Source: Halioglobus sp. (lineage in GTDB: Bacteria > Pseudomonadota > Gammaproteobacteria > Pseudomonadales > Halieaceae). Taken from it: a stretch of DNA of 40,521 nt. Below the pieces are notes generated by a model. That model saw only the letters and a program-made list of their open reading frames with translations. It had not been told where the DNA came from and made no database searches. This document shows positions 27,770 through 37,498 of this stretch, piece after piece (within the stretch, counting starts at the first letter, position 1; every line of letters starts with the position of its first letter). Position numbers and translations under genes: made by a program. Where the stretch lies: assembly GCA_029287595.1 (NCBI GenBank), contig JARFQU010000197.1, forward strand, positions 1 to 40,521, given 5' to 3'.

Positions 27770-28909
27770 ATGGAAATCAGGGATTTATTGGCGCGGGTAG
27801 TCAAGGAAGGTGCATCGGACGGTTTTATAGCCGCCCAGGCGGCGCCCAGCATCAAGGTAGACGGAGAGATTTACCCTATCTCCGAGCACCTGCTCAGCGA
27901 TGAAGAGGCCCATGACCTGGTGCTTTCCACCATGCGTGAAGACCAGAAAAAGGATTTTCAGGAACACCGTGAATTAAACTATGCCCTGGCCGCAGATGAC
28001 CTGGGCCGATTCCGGGCAAGTGCCTTTGTGCAGCGTGGCAAGGCCGGCCTGGTAGTGCGCCGCATCCAGGACGAAATACCGGAGGTCGATGAGCTGGGAC
28101 TGCCACCCATCATCAAGGAACTGGCCATGACCAAGCGCGGCCTGGTGATTTTCGTGGGCGCCACCGGCACCGGTAAGTCTACGTCACTGGCCGCCATGCT
28201 GGGCTATCGCAACAAGAATAGCCGCGGGCACATCATCACCATTGAGGATCCGATTGAATTTATCCATGAGCATGCGGGCTGCATCGTTACCCAGCGCGAG
28301 GTGGGTATGGATACCGAGTCCTTCGATATCGCCCTGAAGAACACCCTGCGCCAGGCACCCGATGTGATTCTTATCGGTGAGGTGCGCACCGCTGAAACCA
28401 TGCAACAGGCGCTGACTTTTGCGGAAACCGGGCACTTGTGCCTGTGTACCCTGCACGCCAACAATGCCAACCAGGCGCTGGATCGCATCCAGAGTTTCTT
28501 CCCCGCCGACATGCACAGACAGGTGTGGATGGACCTGTCATTGAACCTCAAGTCCATGGTGGCGCAGCAATTGTTGCCACGTAAAGATGGCGAAGGCCGC
28601 ACCCCCGTGGTTGAAGTGCTGCTCAACTCGCCGCTGGTCTCGGATTATATTCGCAAAGGCGAGGTACACCTGATCAAGGAACTGATGGCCAAATCTACCG
28701 AACTGGGCATGCAGACTCTGGATCAGTCTCTGGTGAAGGCCTTCAAGGATGAACTGATCAGCAAGGAAGATGCTATCCGCTATGCGGATTCGGCCAATGA
28801 TGTGCGGCTGCAGATCAAAATGTTTGAAAAGGGACGCTTTGGTACCGACGACGGCCTGGGTTTTGCCGTGGACGAGCCGGACGACAAAGGGCAATTCATG
28901 GGCCGCTAG
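27770..28909 (+). CDS. pilU: PilT-dependent retraction ATPase PilU
   Basis: Paralogue and helper of PilT in pilus retraction. The 379-aa protein shows Walker A GATGTGKST (130-138), ITIEDPIEFIHEH, Walker B VILIGEVRTAETM and a His box TGHLCLCTLHANN. In place of the PilT AIRNLIRE box it reads SPLVSDYIRKGE, and it carries a longer acidic C-terminal tail, both PilU traits. GGGGGG lies ten bases before the ATG. The stop overlaps the ruvX stop by three bases in the convergent arrangement (CTAG). No other pilus genes are in the window. Confidence 0.95.
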   Translation: MEIRDLLARVVKEGASDGFIAAQAAPSIKVDGEIYPISEHLLSDEEAHDLVLSTMREDQKKDFQEHRELNYALAADDLGRFRASAFVQRGKAGLVVRRIQDEIPEVDELGLPPIIKELAMTKRGLVIFVGATGTGKSTSLAAMLGYRNKNSRGHIITIEDPIEFIHEHAGCIVTQREVGMDTESFDIALKNTLRQAPDVILIGEVRTAETMQQALTFAETGHLCLCTLHANNANQALDRIQSFFPADMHRQVWMDLSLNLKSMVAQQLLPRKDGEGRTPVVEVLLNSPLVSDYIRKGEVHLIKELMAKSTELGMQTLDQSLVKAFKDELISKEDAIRYADSANDVRLQIKMFEKGRFGTDDGLGFAVDEPDDKGQFMGR

Positions 28910-29334
28910 GCCCTGTTTTCTGCCATCCAGGTTTGCAGGATCAGCTCGGCGGCGTAACTGTCCACCGGGCGCCGTTTGAAATCCCCGCGGTGGCCCAGTT
29001 CCCGACTGTTCTGTTTGGCCTCAAAACTACTGAGCCGCTCATCGCACATGACCACCTCAAGACCGCTGCGGCCGTGCAACCGGCGGGCGAACTTGCGCGC
29101 CCTGGCGCACAACTCGCTGGCACTGCCATCCATATTAAGAGGATCTCCCACAACCAGGATGTCGGGTGACCACTCGGCGAGCAGCTTGTCGATAGCCAGC
29201 CAGTCGGGAATGCCATCCCTGGCCCGAAAAATGGCCAATGGTTGGGTGGTGCCGACCTGGCAGTTGCCTATGGCCGCGCCGATCTGGCGCAGGCCGAAGT
29301 CAAATGCCAGGACAGTATTGGGAGGTCGCTTCAC
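28906..29334 (-). CDS. ruvX: RuvX/YqgF family pre-16S rRNA nuclease / Holliday junction resolvase-like
   Basis: A 142-aa RNase H-fold protein of the YqgF family; E. coli YqgF takes part in maturation of the 5' end of 16S rRNA. The catalytic first strand is LAFDFGLRQIGAAIGN (about 9-24), then LVVGDPLNMDG (about 60-70), DERLSSFEA (about 98-106), and the C-terminal catalytic Asp in PVDSYAAELIL. It is the last gene of gshB-tonB-yqgE-ruvX. Pyrimidine genes that lie between pilU and ruvX in Pseudomonas are not present here. Confidence 0.94.
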   Translation of the reverse strand: MKRPPNTVLAFDFGLRQIGAAIGNCQVGTTQPLAIFRARDGIPDWLAIDKLLAEWSPDILVVGDPLNMDGSASELCARARKFARRLHGRSGLEVVMCDERLSSFEAKQNSRELGHRGDFKRRPVDSYAAELILQTWMAENRA

Positions 29335-29365
29335 CGGGAGAGTATGTCACGCTGCCGTTGTGCTG

Positions 29366-29956
29366 TCAGGCGTGACCGGCCTCGCCTGATATCAGGTTCA
29401 TATCGATACCCAGCATAGCGGCGGCGGCCGCCTGGCGCTGGTCGGCGGGGGTGGAGAAAATGATGTCGCTGTCCGCTGGCAGCGTGAGCCAGCTGTTTTC
29501 CGCCAACTCGTGCTCCAGCTGCCCGGCTGACCAGCCGGCGTAGCCCAGGGCGATCAAATGTTCCGCAGGCCCTTTGTCCCTCGCAATGGCACGCAGGATG
29601 TCGCGGGACGTGGTGAGGGTGATTTCGTCTGTCACCTTGAGGCTGGCCTCCCAGGAGGTGCTTTTGTCGCGGTGCAGCACAAAACCGTGATCGATCTGCA
29701 CCGGCCCGCCCGCCATAACCGGAATATCGGAGAAGTCCCGGGCCGGGGTGATCTGCAGGTGTTCGAATATTTCCCCTACCGACAGGTCCAGCGGCTGATT
29801 GATTACTATGCCCATGGCACCGCTCTCACCGTGCTCGCAGATGTAGGTGATGCTGTGGGAAAAGATGCCCTCGCTAAGTCCGGGCATTGCCAACAGGAAA
29901 TGATCCCGCAGGCAGTCGCTGCTCCTGGCTGTGCTGGCGGAAAACCTTCCGGACAT
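29366..29956 (-). CDS. yqgE: YqgE/AlgH family protein (UPF0301)
   Basis: A 196-aa UPF0301 protein, function unresolved; first described as AlgH, affecting alginate in Pseudomonas. LRDHFLLAMPGLSEGIFSHSITYICEHGE (as LRDHFLLAMPGL and IFSHSITYICEHGE, about 16-44), GAMGIVINQPLDLSVGEI (about 46-63) and VMAGGPVQIDHGFVLH (about 80-95) are the conserved core. The first about 14 residues go beyond the usual start, so a later start is possible, but no better codon was found. It is between the tonB-like gene and ruvX. Confidence 0.93.
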   Translation of the reverse strand: MSGRFSASTARSSDCLRDHFLLAMPGLSEGIFSHSITYICEHGESGAMGIVINQPLDLSVGEIFEHLQITPARDFSDIPVMAGGPVQIDHGFVLHRDKSTSWEASLKVTDEITLTTSRDILRAIARDKGPAEHLIALGYAGWSAGQLEHELAENSWLTLPADSDIIFSTPADQRQAAAAAMLGIDMNLISGEAGHA

Positions 29957-30040
29957 AGTCTATAAATCTCGCAAAGAAACGTGTGGGCTTGTTTGGAACA
30001 CGACCACCACGGGTGCGCGCAAGACACCTTGATCGACACT

Positions 30041-30904
30041 CTAATCAGAGCTTAGCTGGTTTTCCTCAAATTGCCATGTGCGGATAATTTCCAGCTTGTC
30101 CGTGGTGGCGCGCAGCTCCGGTGGAAAGGGCGCAAATGGCGCTGCCATGCGCACTATTTTGATGGCGGCTTCGTCGAGCACGGCATAGCCGGAAGAGGAA
30201 AGTACGCGAATATTCTCCAGGCTGCCGTCCTGGAGTATGACCACCAGCAGGCGCAGGTCACCATAGATCCCATAGCGCACCGATGCCTCGGGATAGTACT
30301 TGTTGCCCACCGCTTCCAGCCGTCGGCGCCAGTCCAGCAAATAGGCTGCATCCACGGCCTGCTTGGCGGAAGCGGCGGTCAGTCGTCGGACCCGGGGGCG
30401 GTCGGCATAGGTGCGTGTCTGTTCGTCAAGCTCTGCTTCCAGGCTGGCCAGTTCCGCGCTGAGCCGGTCTACCTCCGGGCTGATACCCTTGATTTGCGCC
30501 TGCTGCGCATCGGTATCTCGCAGCCTCCTGGCGACTGCCCGTTCGCTGGCGGCGGTGCTGGAGAGCAAGCGCTGGTTTGCGGTGCTTGTGTCGGCGCGCG
30601 GTGGCAGGGTTTGCTGTTGCGGCTGATTCATGGTCGGCAACTGGCTATTGTTGCTGGTTACCGCGTTGATCTGCGCCTCTTCGCCGCTGCCCCTCTGGTT
30701 GTCCTGTGCCATCAGGGTGGCGTCGTCGGGGGCGGCTTCGCTGGGCCGGGTGGTCAGCGTCACCTCAATCTGGGGTGCTATGTAGTCACTCTCGCCGCTA
30801 TCGAAAGAAACCGCCAGGATCAGCGCGGCGTGGGCTGCCAACGCCAGGATAATGGCGTTGCGTAGCCGGTCATGTTTGCCGTATCCCGTTTCCAGGTAGT
30901 ACAT
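30041..30904 (-). CDS. TonB family energy transducer-like protein
   Basis: A 287-aa protein with a short cytoplasmic N-terminus, one membrane helix (about 15-34, NAIILALAAHAALILAVSF), a long periplasmic linker and a C-terminal TonB domain (about 195-280) with YPEASVRYGIYGDLRLLV and VLDEAAIKIVRMAAPFAPFP. TonB proteins carry proton-motive energy to outer membrane receptors. The linker is unusual: instead of Pro-Glu/Pro-Lys repeats it is polar and helical (VDRLSAELASLEAELDEQ, about 145-162), a coiled-coil candidate. Pseudomonas has tonB3 at the same place next to gshB, where it is linked to twitching motility. No exbB or exbD is nearby. Confidence 0.85.
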   Translation of the reverse strand: MYYLETGYGKHDRLRNAIILALAAHAALILAVSFDSGESDYIAPQIEVTLTTRPSEAAPDDATLMAQDNQRGSGEEAQINAVTSNNSQLPTMNQPQQQTLPPRADTSTANQRLLSSTAASERAVARRLRDTDAQQAQIKGISPEVDRLSAELASLEAELDEQTRTYADRPRVRRLTAASAKQAVDAAYLLDWRRRLEAVGNKYYPEASVRYGIYGDLRLLVVILQDGSLENIRVLSSSGYAVLDEAAIKIVRMAAPFAPFPPELRATTDKLEIIRTWQFEENQLSSD

Positions 30905-30910
30905 CTGAAA

Positions 30911-31873
30911 CTAGGCCCGCCCTCTGCCTTTCAGCTCTGCGTTAATACAGTCCATCAGCGCGCCGCCTATGTCCAGATCGTATCCCGCATCGATTTCCCG
31001 TATGCAGGTGGGGCTGGTGACATTGATTTCGGTGAGGTAGTCGCCTATCACGTCCAGACCCACGAACAGCAGGCCCTTCTCTTTCAGGTGGGGCCCAACC
31101 TGCTCCGCTATCCAGCGATCCCGGTCCGTGAGCGGCTGTGCTACCCCGGTGCCGCCGGCAGCCAGGTTGCCGCGGGTTTCACCCACCAGGGGCACCCGCG
31201 CCAGGCAGTAGGGCACGACTTCGCCATTGATTGCCAGTATGCGCTTGTCGCCGGCGACTATCTCCGGGATGAAACGCTGTGCCATGATGGTCTGTTCGCC
31301 ATGGTTGGTCAGCATCTCCAGGATCACACTGAGATTCTGGTCCCCGGGCTTTACCCGGAAAATGGCGTCGCCACCCATGCCGTCCAGTGGCTTGTAGATG
31401 ACGTCCTCATGCTGCTGGTAAAACTCCTTGAGTCTTGGCATGTCGGCACTGACCAGGACTGGCGGGCAGCACTGGGGAAACTGTGTGGCGAATACCTTTT
31501 CGTTGCAATCGCGCAGGCTCTGGCAGCGATTGACGATCAGGGTCCCTTTGCGTTCTGCCTCCTCGAGGATATAGGTGGTATAGATATACTCGTTGTCGAA
31601 TGGCGGATCCTTGCGCATCAGGATAACGTCGAGTTCGGCCAGGTCACGGTCCTGTGCCGGATCCAGGTTGAACCAGCTTTCCGGGTCGTGGAACACTGTG
31701 AGGTGGTTCATGCGGGCGCGCGCCACCCCCTGCTCCAGGTACAGGTCTTTCTGCTCCATATAGTAAAGCTGCCAGTCCCGGGCCTGGGCGGCCCACAACA
31801 TCGCCAGGGTGGTATCCTTTTTGTAGTTGATGGCGGCAATGGGATCCATTACCACGCCTAACTTGATGGTCAT
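30911..31873 (-). CDS. gshB: Glutathione synthetase
   Basis: ATP-grasp ligase that adds glycine to gamma-glutamylcysteine. The 320-aa length is standard. KLGVVMDPIAAINYKKDTTLAML (as KLGVVMDPIAAI and NYKKDTTLAML, about 4-26) is the typical N-terminus; YKPLDGMGGDAIFRV (about 155-169) is the ATP-binding glycine-rich loop; EINVTSPTCIREI near 287-299 binds metal and substrate. It begins the gshB-tonB-yqgE-ruvX run, with six bases between gshB and tonB. Confidence 0.97.
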   Translation of the reverse strand: MTIKLGVVMDPIAAINYKKDTTLAMLWAAQARDWQLYYMEQKDLYLEQGVARARMNHLTVFHDPESWFNLDPAQDRDLAELDVILMRKDPPFDNEYIYTTYILEEAERKGTLIVNRCQSLRDCNEKVFATQFPQCCPPVLVSADMPRLKEFYQQHEDVIYKPLDGMGGDAIFRVKPGDQNLSVILEMLTNHGEQTIMAQRFIPEIVAGDKRILAINGEVVPYCLARVPLVGETRGNLAAGGTGVAQPLTDRDRWIAEQVGPHLKEKGLLFVGLDVIGDYLTEINVTSPTCIREIDAGYDLDIGGALMDCINAELKGRGRA

Positions 31874-32013
31874 GCGTCAGCCTCGCAGGGTATAGGTTGG
31901 TTAACTTACGCAAACCATATGCGCGGCGCAAGCATGCCGCACTGCGTGGCGGCGGTAAAAATCACGTAGAATGGCCGCCCGAATTTGGTATTGAACCGGA
32001 GAACAGACCGATT

Positions 32014-33267
32014 ATGGCAGGAATCTATTTTTCGCTGGCGCTGCTGGCCATTTATTGCACAATCACTGCCATAGTCCAGGCGCGGCGTCTTTACTGGGCG
32101 GTGCCTGTGTATTTCTTCAGTGCCTGGTTATGTGGCGAGCTGGCGCTGCTGCATGTGTTCTGGCAGGTAGCGCTGACCGCGCTGCTGGCTTTCATCGGTG
32201 TATTTGCAGACCCGCTCGCGCAAACAGGGCTGGGCCTGTTTGCCCTGTCCTGGCTGGGCCTGTTCTATCTGCACTGTCAGTCAATGGATACGCCGCGTCA
32301 CCTGCGGCCTGCGCTGTACCGCGCCCTGGGGGCTAATTACCGCGCAGACATCCCGGCCGAGCGCCAGCATGTGCTGAGTGACGATATAGTCAGCGCCCAC
32401 TGGCTCAAGCCCTTTTCCTTCAAACGGCCAGGGGTGCGCCAGCACAGCCATATCAGCTACGCCGACGCCGGTAAACGCAACCTGCTGGATATCTATCACC
32501 CTCACGAATCGCGCGAGGGAGGCTTCCCGGTACTGTTGCAGGTGCACGGAGGTGCCTGGATGATTGGTGAGAAGGAGCAGCAGGCCAAGCCGCTGATGTA
32601 CCACCTGGCGGAGCGCGGCTGGCTGTGTGTGGCCATTAACTACCGCTTGAGTCCGGATGCGGCCTTCCCAGCCCATATTATCGATGTGAAAAAAGCCATT
32701 GCCTGGATTCGCGAAAATATTGCGCAATACGGAGGCAACCCCGATTTTATCGCGATTACCGGGGGCTCTGCCGGGGGACATCTCAGCTCCCTGGCGGCGT
32801 TGACCCCGAACCGTGCCGAGTGGCAACCGGGGTTTGAGGAGGTAGACACCACGGTGCAGGCAGCGGTGCCGTTCTACGGCGTCTACGATTTCCTCGATCG
32901 TCACGGTATTCGTCCGGAAATGTCCATGGAGGACATGATCGCGAAGCGGGTGATGCAGTGCACCAAAGAAGACAACTTTGACCTGTGGGACAACGGCTCA
33001 CCCCTGAGCCATGTGCGCGCTGATGCCCCGCCCATGTTTGTGATTCAGGGCACCCATGATTCCCTGGTCTGGGTGGAAGAGGCACGGGCCTTTGTCTCTG
33101 CCCTGCAGGCAGTCTCAAAGCAGCCGGTGGCTTATGGAGAACTCCCGGGCGCGCAGCATGCCTTTGAAATCTTTCACTCGGTGCGTACCGATCACACGGT
33201 GCATGCGGTGGGGCACTTCCTGGAGTGGTCGCATGCTCAGTGGCTTGAGCAACAGGCCCGGGGCTAG
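32014..33267 (+). CDS. Membrane-anchored alpha/beta hydrolase (HSL/esterase type)
   Basis: A 417-aa esterase-like protein. The first about 90 residues form three hydrophobic segments (about 4-22, 28-65 and 71-88), anchoring it to the membrane. The hydrolase domain shows the oxyanion motif HGGAW of the hormone-sensitive lipase family, the nucleophile elbow GGSAGG, a catalytic Asp in GTHDSLV and His in GAQHAFEIF. The substrate is unknown. The upstream in-frame codons from 31897 are rejected; ATG 32014 follows GGAG, though the spacing (12) is long. It stands alone between gshB and rsmE and converges with rsmE, two bases apart. Confidence 0.85.
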   Translation: MAGIYFSLALLAIYCTITAIVQARRLYWAVPVYFFSAWLCGELALLHVFWQVALTALLAFIGVFADPLAQTGLGLFALSWLGLFYLHCQSMDTPRHLRPALYRALGANYRADIPAERQHVLSDDIVSAHWLKPFSFKRPGVRQHSHISYADAGKRNLLDIYHPHESREGGFPVLLQVHGGAWMIGEKEQQAKPLMYHLAERGWLCVAINYRLSPDAAFPAHIIDVKKAIAWIRENIAQYGGNPDFIAITGGSAGGHLSSLAALTPNRAEWQPGFEEVDTTVQAAVPFYGVYDFLDRHGIRPEMSMEDMIAKRVMQCTKEDNFDLWDNGSPLSHVRADAPPMFVIQGTHDSLVWVEEARAFVSALQAVSKQPVAYGELPGAQHAFEIFHSVRTDHTVHAVGHFLEWSHAQWLEQQARG

Positions 33268-33269
33268 TT

Positions 33270-34004
33270 TCAGCGCGGGCCCATATCTCCCCAGCGGGAC
33301 TGCAGGATGGCCAGGGCCGCCAGTGGCGCCGTTTCCGTGCGCAGCACCCGCGGTCCCAGGCTCATGGCGCGGTAGCCGGCGCGCTCCGCCGTAGCGATCT
33401 CGGCTTCGCTGAGTCCCCCTTCCGGGCCAACCAGCAGCGCGATACTGTGTGGTGCGGGGGTGGCGGCATCGTCTGTTTGGGCGCGATGATGCAGGACCAG
33501 TTTCCGCTCTGCCCGGGTATTGTCCAGCCACTGTTCCAGGTTCCCCGGGCCGGATATGCCCGGCAAGCGGTTGCGTCCGCACTGTTCGCAGGCGCTGACA
33601 GCAATCTGTTGCCAGTGGCGCAGTTTCTTATCCGCACGTTCGCCGCGGAGCCTTACTTCGGTGCGCTCGGTAAATAACGGGCTCAGGGCGGTGACGCCCA
33701 GCTCGGTGGCTTTTTGTACCACCCAGTCCATGCGGTCACCGCGTGATATGGCGATACCAAGGTGTATCGCCAGCGGCGATTCAGTCTCTTTTTTCCTGCG
33801 CTCCCCCAGCTTTACCACAACCTCCTTCCTGCTCACCTGCAGCAGCTCAGCCGGGAAATCACCACCGGTGCCGTCAAACAGCACCAGCGCGTCTCCCGCC
33901 TGCATGCGCAGCGCGCGAGCGATATGCTGGCTGGGCCCCGCGTCCAGTGGCATGCTGGTGCCGGGCGTAAGCGTTTGTGCAGTGTAGATGCGAGGTATGC
34001 GCAT
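33270..34004 (-). CDS. rsmE: 16S rRNA (uracil1498-N3)-methyltransferase
   Basis: SPOUT-class enzyme methylating U1498 of 16S rRNA. The 244-aa protein has the N-terminal PUA-like part (MRIPRIYTAQTL ... HIARALRMQAGDAL), LGIAISRGDRMDWVVQKATELGV (as LGIAISRGDRMD and WVVQKATELGV, about 82-104), and the C-terminal knot motifs LLVGPEGGLSEAEI (about 197-210) and MSLGPRVLRTETA (about 221-233). The frame opens upstream into metF, but MRIPRIY is the usual start. It is 11 bases after metF and so is likely the last gene of the methyl-cycle operon. Confidence 0.95.
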   Translation of the reverse strand: MRIPRIYTAQTLTPGTSMPLDAGPSQHIARALRMQAGDALVLFDGTGGDFPAELLQVSRKEVVVKLGERRKKETESPLAIHLGIAISRGDRMDWVVQKATELGVTALSPLFTERTEVRLRGERADKKLRHWQQIAVSACEQCGRNRLPGISGPGNLEQWLDNTRAERKLVLHHRAQTDDAATPAPHSIALLVGPEGGLSEAEIATAERAGYRAMSLGPRVLRTETAPLAALAILQSRWGDMGPR

Positions 34005-34015
34005 GGCGCTGTTTA

Positions 34016-34855
34016 TTAGAGGCCCAGGTTGTTGTAGATCTCTTGTGTCGGCTCGACCTGGTTCATGGTGTAGAAATGAATTCCCGGAGCGCCATTGTCC
34101 AGCAGAGTCTGGCATAACTGGGTCACGAGTTCGATACCGAACTTGCGCACGCTCTCCAGATCGTTGCCGTAGCTCTCCATACGCTTGCAGATCCAGCGGG
34201 GAATCTCCGCGCCACAGTTGCGCGAAAAACGCGACAGGTTGGCGTAGTTGGTGATGGGCATGATGCCGGCGTAAATGGGCTTGTCGATACCCGCCGCCGC
34301 GCACTGGTCCAGGAAATAGAAGTAGCTTTCCACATTGTAGAAATACTGGGTGATGGCGCGGTTGGCGCCGGCATCCAGCTTGCCCTTCAGGTATTGCACA
34401 TCGCTGTCGTAGCTGGTCGCCTCCGGGTGTATCTCCGGATAGGCGGCCACCTCGATATTGAAGTGATCTCCCGTGCGCTCCCTGATGAAAGCTACCAGCT
34501 GGTTGGCATAAACCAGCTGCATTGCGCCGCCCATGCCCGAGGGCATGTCGCCGCGCAATGCCACCAGTCGGTTGATACCGCGTTCCCGGTAGGTATCCAG
34601 CAGCTTGGCGACGGTATCCTCATCGTCCCCGCCAAAACTCAGGTGTGGCGCCACGTCGATACCCGCTTCGCGAATCGTGGACACCACCCCCAGGGTGGTG
34701 TCACGGGTGCTGCCACCGGCGCCGTAAGTCACAGAAAAGAACTCCGGGTTCAGCGCGTTCAGTGCCGGCGTGGTTTCATTGATCAGCTTTTCCTTGCCCT
34801 GCTCTGTCTTGGGCGGAAAGTATTCAAAGCTGATCCTGGGTCGCTGCCTGGACAT
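34016..34855 (-). CDS. metF: 5,10-methylenetetrahydrofolate reductase
   Basis: FAD enzyme that makes 5-methyltetrahydrofolate for methionine synthesis. The 279-aa protein opens with ISFEYFPPKTEQGKEKL (about 8-24), has FFSVTYGAGGSTRDTTL (about 39-55), LVALRGDMP (about 95-103), and QYFYNVESYFYFLDQC (about 170-185). It lies 9 bases after ahcY and 11 bases before rsmE, so transcription with sahR-metK-ahcY is likely. Confidence 0.97.
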   Translation of the reverse strand: MSRQRPRISFEYFPPKTEQGKEKLINETTPALNALNPEFFSVTYGAGGSTRDTTLGVVSTIREAGIDVAPHLSFGGDDEDTVAKLLDTYRERGINRLVALRGDMPSGMGGAMQLVYANQLVAFIRERTGDHFNIEVAAYPEIHPEATSYDSDVQYLKGKLDAGANRAITQYFYNVESYFYFLDQCAAAGIDKPIYAGIMPITNYANLSRFSRNCGAEIPRWICKRMESYGNDLESVRKFGIELVTQLCQTLLDNGAPGIHFYTMNQVEPTQEIYNNLGL

Positions 34856-34864
34856 GACTGCTTC

Positions 34865-36256
34865 CTAGTACTTGTAGCTGTCGGGTTTGAAGGGGCCATC
34901 GACATTCACGTTGATATATTCCGCCTGCTCCGAGGTCAGTTTGGTCAGCACGGCGTCAAAACCGCCGATCATGTGTGCCGCCACTTCTTCATCGAGCTTC
35001 TTGGGCAGTACTTCCACTGACAGCGCAGCCGGCTTCATCTCGGGCTCGAGGTTGGCGAACTTGCGCTCGTACAGGTAGATTTGCGCCAGCACCTGGTTGG
35101 CAAACGAGCCATCCATAATGCGCGAGGGGTGGCCCGTGGCATTGCCCAGGTTGACCAGTCGGCCCTCTGACAGCAGCACCAGGTGGTCGTTGGCAGCCTG
35201 GTCGCGGTAGATCTTGTGTACCTGTGGCTTGATCTCTTCCCACTCCCAGTTGCGACGCATAAAGGCGGTGTCGATCTCGTTATCGAAGTGGCCGATATTA
35301 CACACTACCGCACCGCTCTTTATGGCCTTGAGCATATTCTCGTCGCATACGTTGTAATTGCCGGTGGTAGTAACCACCATATCGGTGCCGCCCAGCAGTT
35401 CGGTGTTGATACAGGAAGGCGTGCCATCATTGACCCCGTCGATGAAGGGAGATACGACTTCATAGCCGTCCATGCAGGCCTGCATTGCGCAGATCGGGTC
35501 GATCTCAGAGACGCGCACGATCATACCTTCCTGGCGCAGGGACTGGGCCGAGCCTTTGCCCACGTCACCGTAGCCGATTACCAGCGCCTTCTTGCCGGCC
35601 ATAAGGTGGTCGGTACCGCGCTTGATCGCGTCGTTCAGGCTGTGGCGGCAGCCGTACTTGTTGTCATTCTTGGACTTGGTGATCGAGTCATTGACATTGA
35701 CTGCGGGCACTTTCAGGGTGCCCTGTTCCAGCATCTCCAGCAGGCGGTGTACGCCGGTGGTGGTCTCTTCGGTGACGCCGTGAATGTGGTCCAGCATGGC
35801 CGGGTATTTTTCGTGCAGCATGCCAGTGAGATCGCCGCCGTCATCCAGCACCATGTTGGCATCCCAGGGCTGGCCGTCCTTGAGGATAGTCTGTTCCAGG
35901 CACCAGTCGTACTCTTCCTCCGTCTCACCCTTCCAGGCGTACACGGGAATGCCCGCCGCGGCGATAGCGGCTGCGGCATGATCCTGGGTGGAGAAAATGT
36001 TACAGGAAGACCAGCGCACCTCGGCACCCAGCTCGATCAGGGTTTCTATCAACACCCCGGTCTGGATGGTCATGTGAATACAACCCAGGATCTTAGCTCC
36101 CGCCAGCGGCTTGCTTTCGCTGTATTTGGCGCGCATCGCCATCAGCGCCGGCATTTCACCCTCGGCGATATCCAGCTCACGACGGCCCCAGGCGGCCAGT
36201 GAAATGTCCGCGACTTTGTAGTCCTCGATGGTTGCGATCTGTTCTGCTGTGCTCAT
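34865..36256 (-). CDS. ahcY: S-adenosylhomocysteine hydrolase
   Basis: Splits S-adenosylhomocysteine (SAH) to adenosine and homocysteine with a bound NAD. The 463-aa protein has [22 protein letters not shown] (as [12 protein letters not shown] and [10 protein letters not shown], about 17-38), [14 protein letters not shown] (about 57-70), [13 protein letters not shown] (about 182-194), the NAD motif [17 protein letters not shown] (about 224-240), and ends with KPDSYKY. AGAGGA sits seven bases before the ATG. It is 87 bases after metK; I found no SAH riboswitch in that gap. Confidence 0.98.
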   Translation of the reverse strand: MSTAEQIATIEDYKVADISLAAWGRRELDIAEGEMPALMAMRAKYSESKPLAGAKILGCIHMTIQTGVLIETLIELGAEVRWSSCNIFSTQDHAAAAIAAAGIPVYAWKGETEEEYDWCLEQTILKDGQPWDANMVLDDGGDLTGMLHEKYPAMLDHIHGVTEETTTGVHRLLEMLEQGTLKVPAVNVNDSITKSKNDNKYGCRHSLNDAIKRGTDHLMAGKKALVIGYGDVGKGSAQSLRQEGMIVRVSEIDPICAMQACMDGYEVVSPFIDGVNDGTPSCINTELLGGTDMVVTTTGNYNVCDENMLKAIKSGAVVCNIGHFDNEIDTAFMRRNWEWEEIKPQVHKIYRDQAANDHLVLLSEGRLVNLGNATGHPSRIMDGSFANQVLAQIYLYERKFANLEPEMKPAALSVEVLPKKLDEEVAAHMIGGFDAVLTKLTSEQAEYINVNVDGPFKPDSYKY

Positions 36257-36343
36257 TTTTCTTTCCTCTCAAAATTCAGATTTTTAATCGTTCGTTTAAA
36301 TTCAATCCGGGTGCTGTGGGGAGTCCGGGTTTGCTAATCGCTG

Positions 36344-37498
36344 TTACAAAGCCGCTTTCAGCGCATCAGCTTTGTCTGTGTTCTCCCAGGTAAAATCCGG
36401 ATCTTCGCGGCCGAAGTGGCCGTAAGCGGCTGTTTTACGGTAGATCGGGCGCTTCAGGTCGAGCATAGCCACCAGGCCCTTGGGGCGCAGGTCGAAGTGC
36501 TCGCGAACCAGATCGGCAATACGGTCATCCGAAAGCCTGCCGGTGCCGAAGCTGTCGATGGCGATCGATGTCGGCTCGGCCACACCGATAGCGTAGGAGA
36601 CCTGTATTTCACAGCGATCCGCCAGGCCCGCCGCAACGATATTCTTGGCCACATAACGGCCCGCATAAGCCGCAGAGCGATCCACCTTGGAGGGGTCCTT
36701 GCCGGAGAAAGCGCCGCCACCATGACGCGCCATGCCACCGTAGGTGTCTACAATGATCTTGCGTCCGGTCAGACCGCAGTCGCCTACCGGCCCGCCGATA
36801 ATGAACTGGCCGGTGGGGTTGATGTGATATTTGGTATCCGCGTGCAGCCACTCCTGCGGCAGAACTTCCTTGATGATCAGGTCCATGACCGCGTCGCGGA
36901 TGTCGCTCTGGCTGATGCCTTCATCGTGTTGGGTAGACAGTACCACCGCGTCGATCGCAACGGGCTTGCCGTTATCGTAGCGCAGGGTGACCTGGCTCTT
37001 GGCGTCCGGGCGCAACCAGGGCAGTGTTCCGTGCTTGCGCAGCTCTGCCTGACGCTCTACCAGGCGGTGGGAATAGTAGATTGGGGCGGGCATCAGCACA
37101 GCGGTTTCATTGGTGGCGTAACCGAACATCAGGCCCTGGTCACCGGCGCCCTGCTCATGCTGCTCGCTTTCGTCCACACCCATGGCGATGTCCGGAGACT
37201 GTTTGCCTATAGCGTTTAGTACGGCACAGGAGGCGCCGTCAAAGCCCACTTCGGAGCTGTCATAGCCGATGTCCAGGATGACGTTACGCACCACGTCTTC
37301 CAGGTCGACATAGGTGGACGTGGTAACCTCGCCGGCGATTACGGCCATGCCTGTTTTGACCATGGTTTCCACCGCGACCCTGGCATCGGGATCATCCTTG
37401 ATAATGGCGTCGAGAATGGCGTCGGATATCTGGTCCGCCATTTTGTCCGGGTGGCCCTCGGAGACTGACTCCGAGGTGAAAATTGCATACTCGCTCAT
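36344..37498 (-). CDS. metK: S-adenosylmethionine synthetase
   Basis: Makes S-adenosylmethionine from methionine and ATP; a tetramer. The 384-aa length is typical. [21 protein letters not shown] (as [13 protein letters not shown] and MADQISDA, about 7-27), [12 protein letters not shown] (about 116-127) and [16 protein letters not shown] (about 260-275) are the conserved blocks. Its ATG overlaps the sahR stop by four bases (ATGA), and AAGGAAG within sahR is its ribosome site, so the two are translationally coupled. Confidence 0.98.
   Translation of the reverse strand: MSEYAIFTSESVSEGHPDKMADQISDAILDAIIKDDPDARVAVETMVKTGMAVIAGEVTTSTYVDLEDVVRNVILDIGYDSSEVGFDGASCAVLNAIGKQSPDIAMGVDESEQHEQGAGDQGLMFGYATNETAVLMPAPIYYSHRLVERQAELRKHGTLPWLRPDAKSQVTLRYDNGKPVAIDAVVLSTQHDEGISQSDIRDAVMDLIIKEVLPQEWLHADTKYHINPTGQFIIGGPVGDCGLTGRKIIVDTYGGMARHGGGAFSGKDPSKVDRSAAYAGRYVAKNIVAAGLADRCEIQVSYAIGVAEPTSIAIDSFGTGRLSDDRIADLVREHFDLRPKGLVAMLDLKRPIYRKTAAYGHFGREDPDFTWENTDKADALKAAL

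Noticed and set aside
36257-36343. SAH riboswitch before ahcY
   Set aside because: Proteobacterial ahcY genes often carry one, but this 87-base gap follows metK, is AT-rich and shows neither the conserved GC-rich core nor the needed stems. A 7-bp direct repeat (ACCCGGA twice) is present, too little to call.
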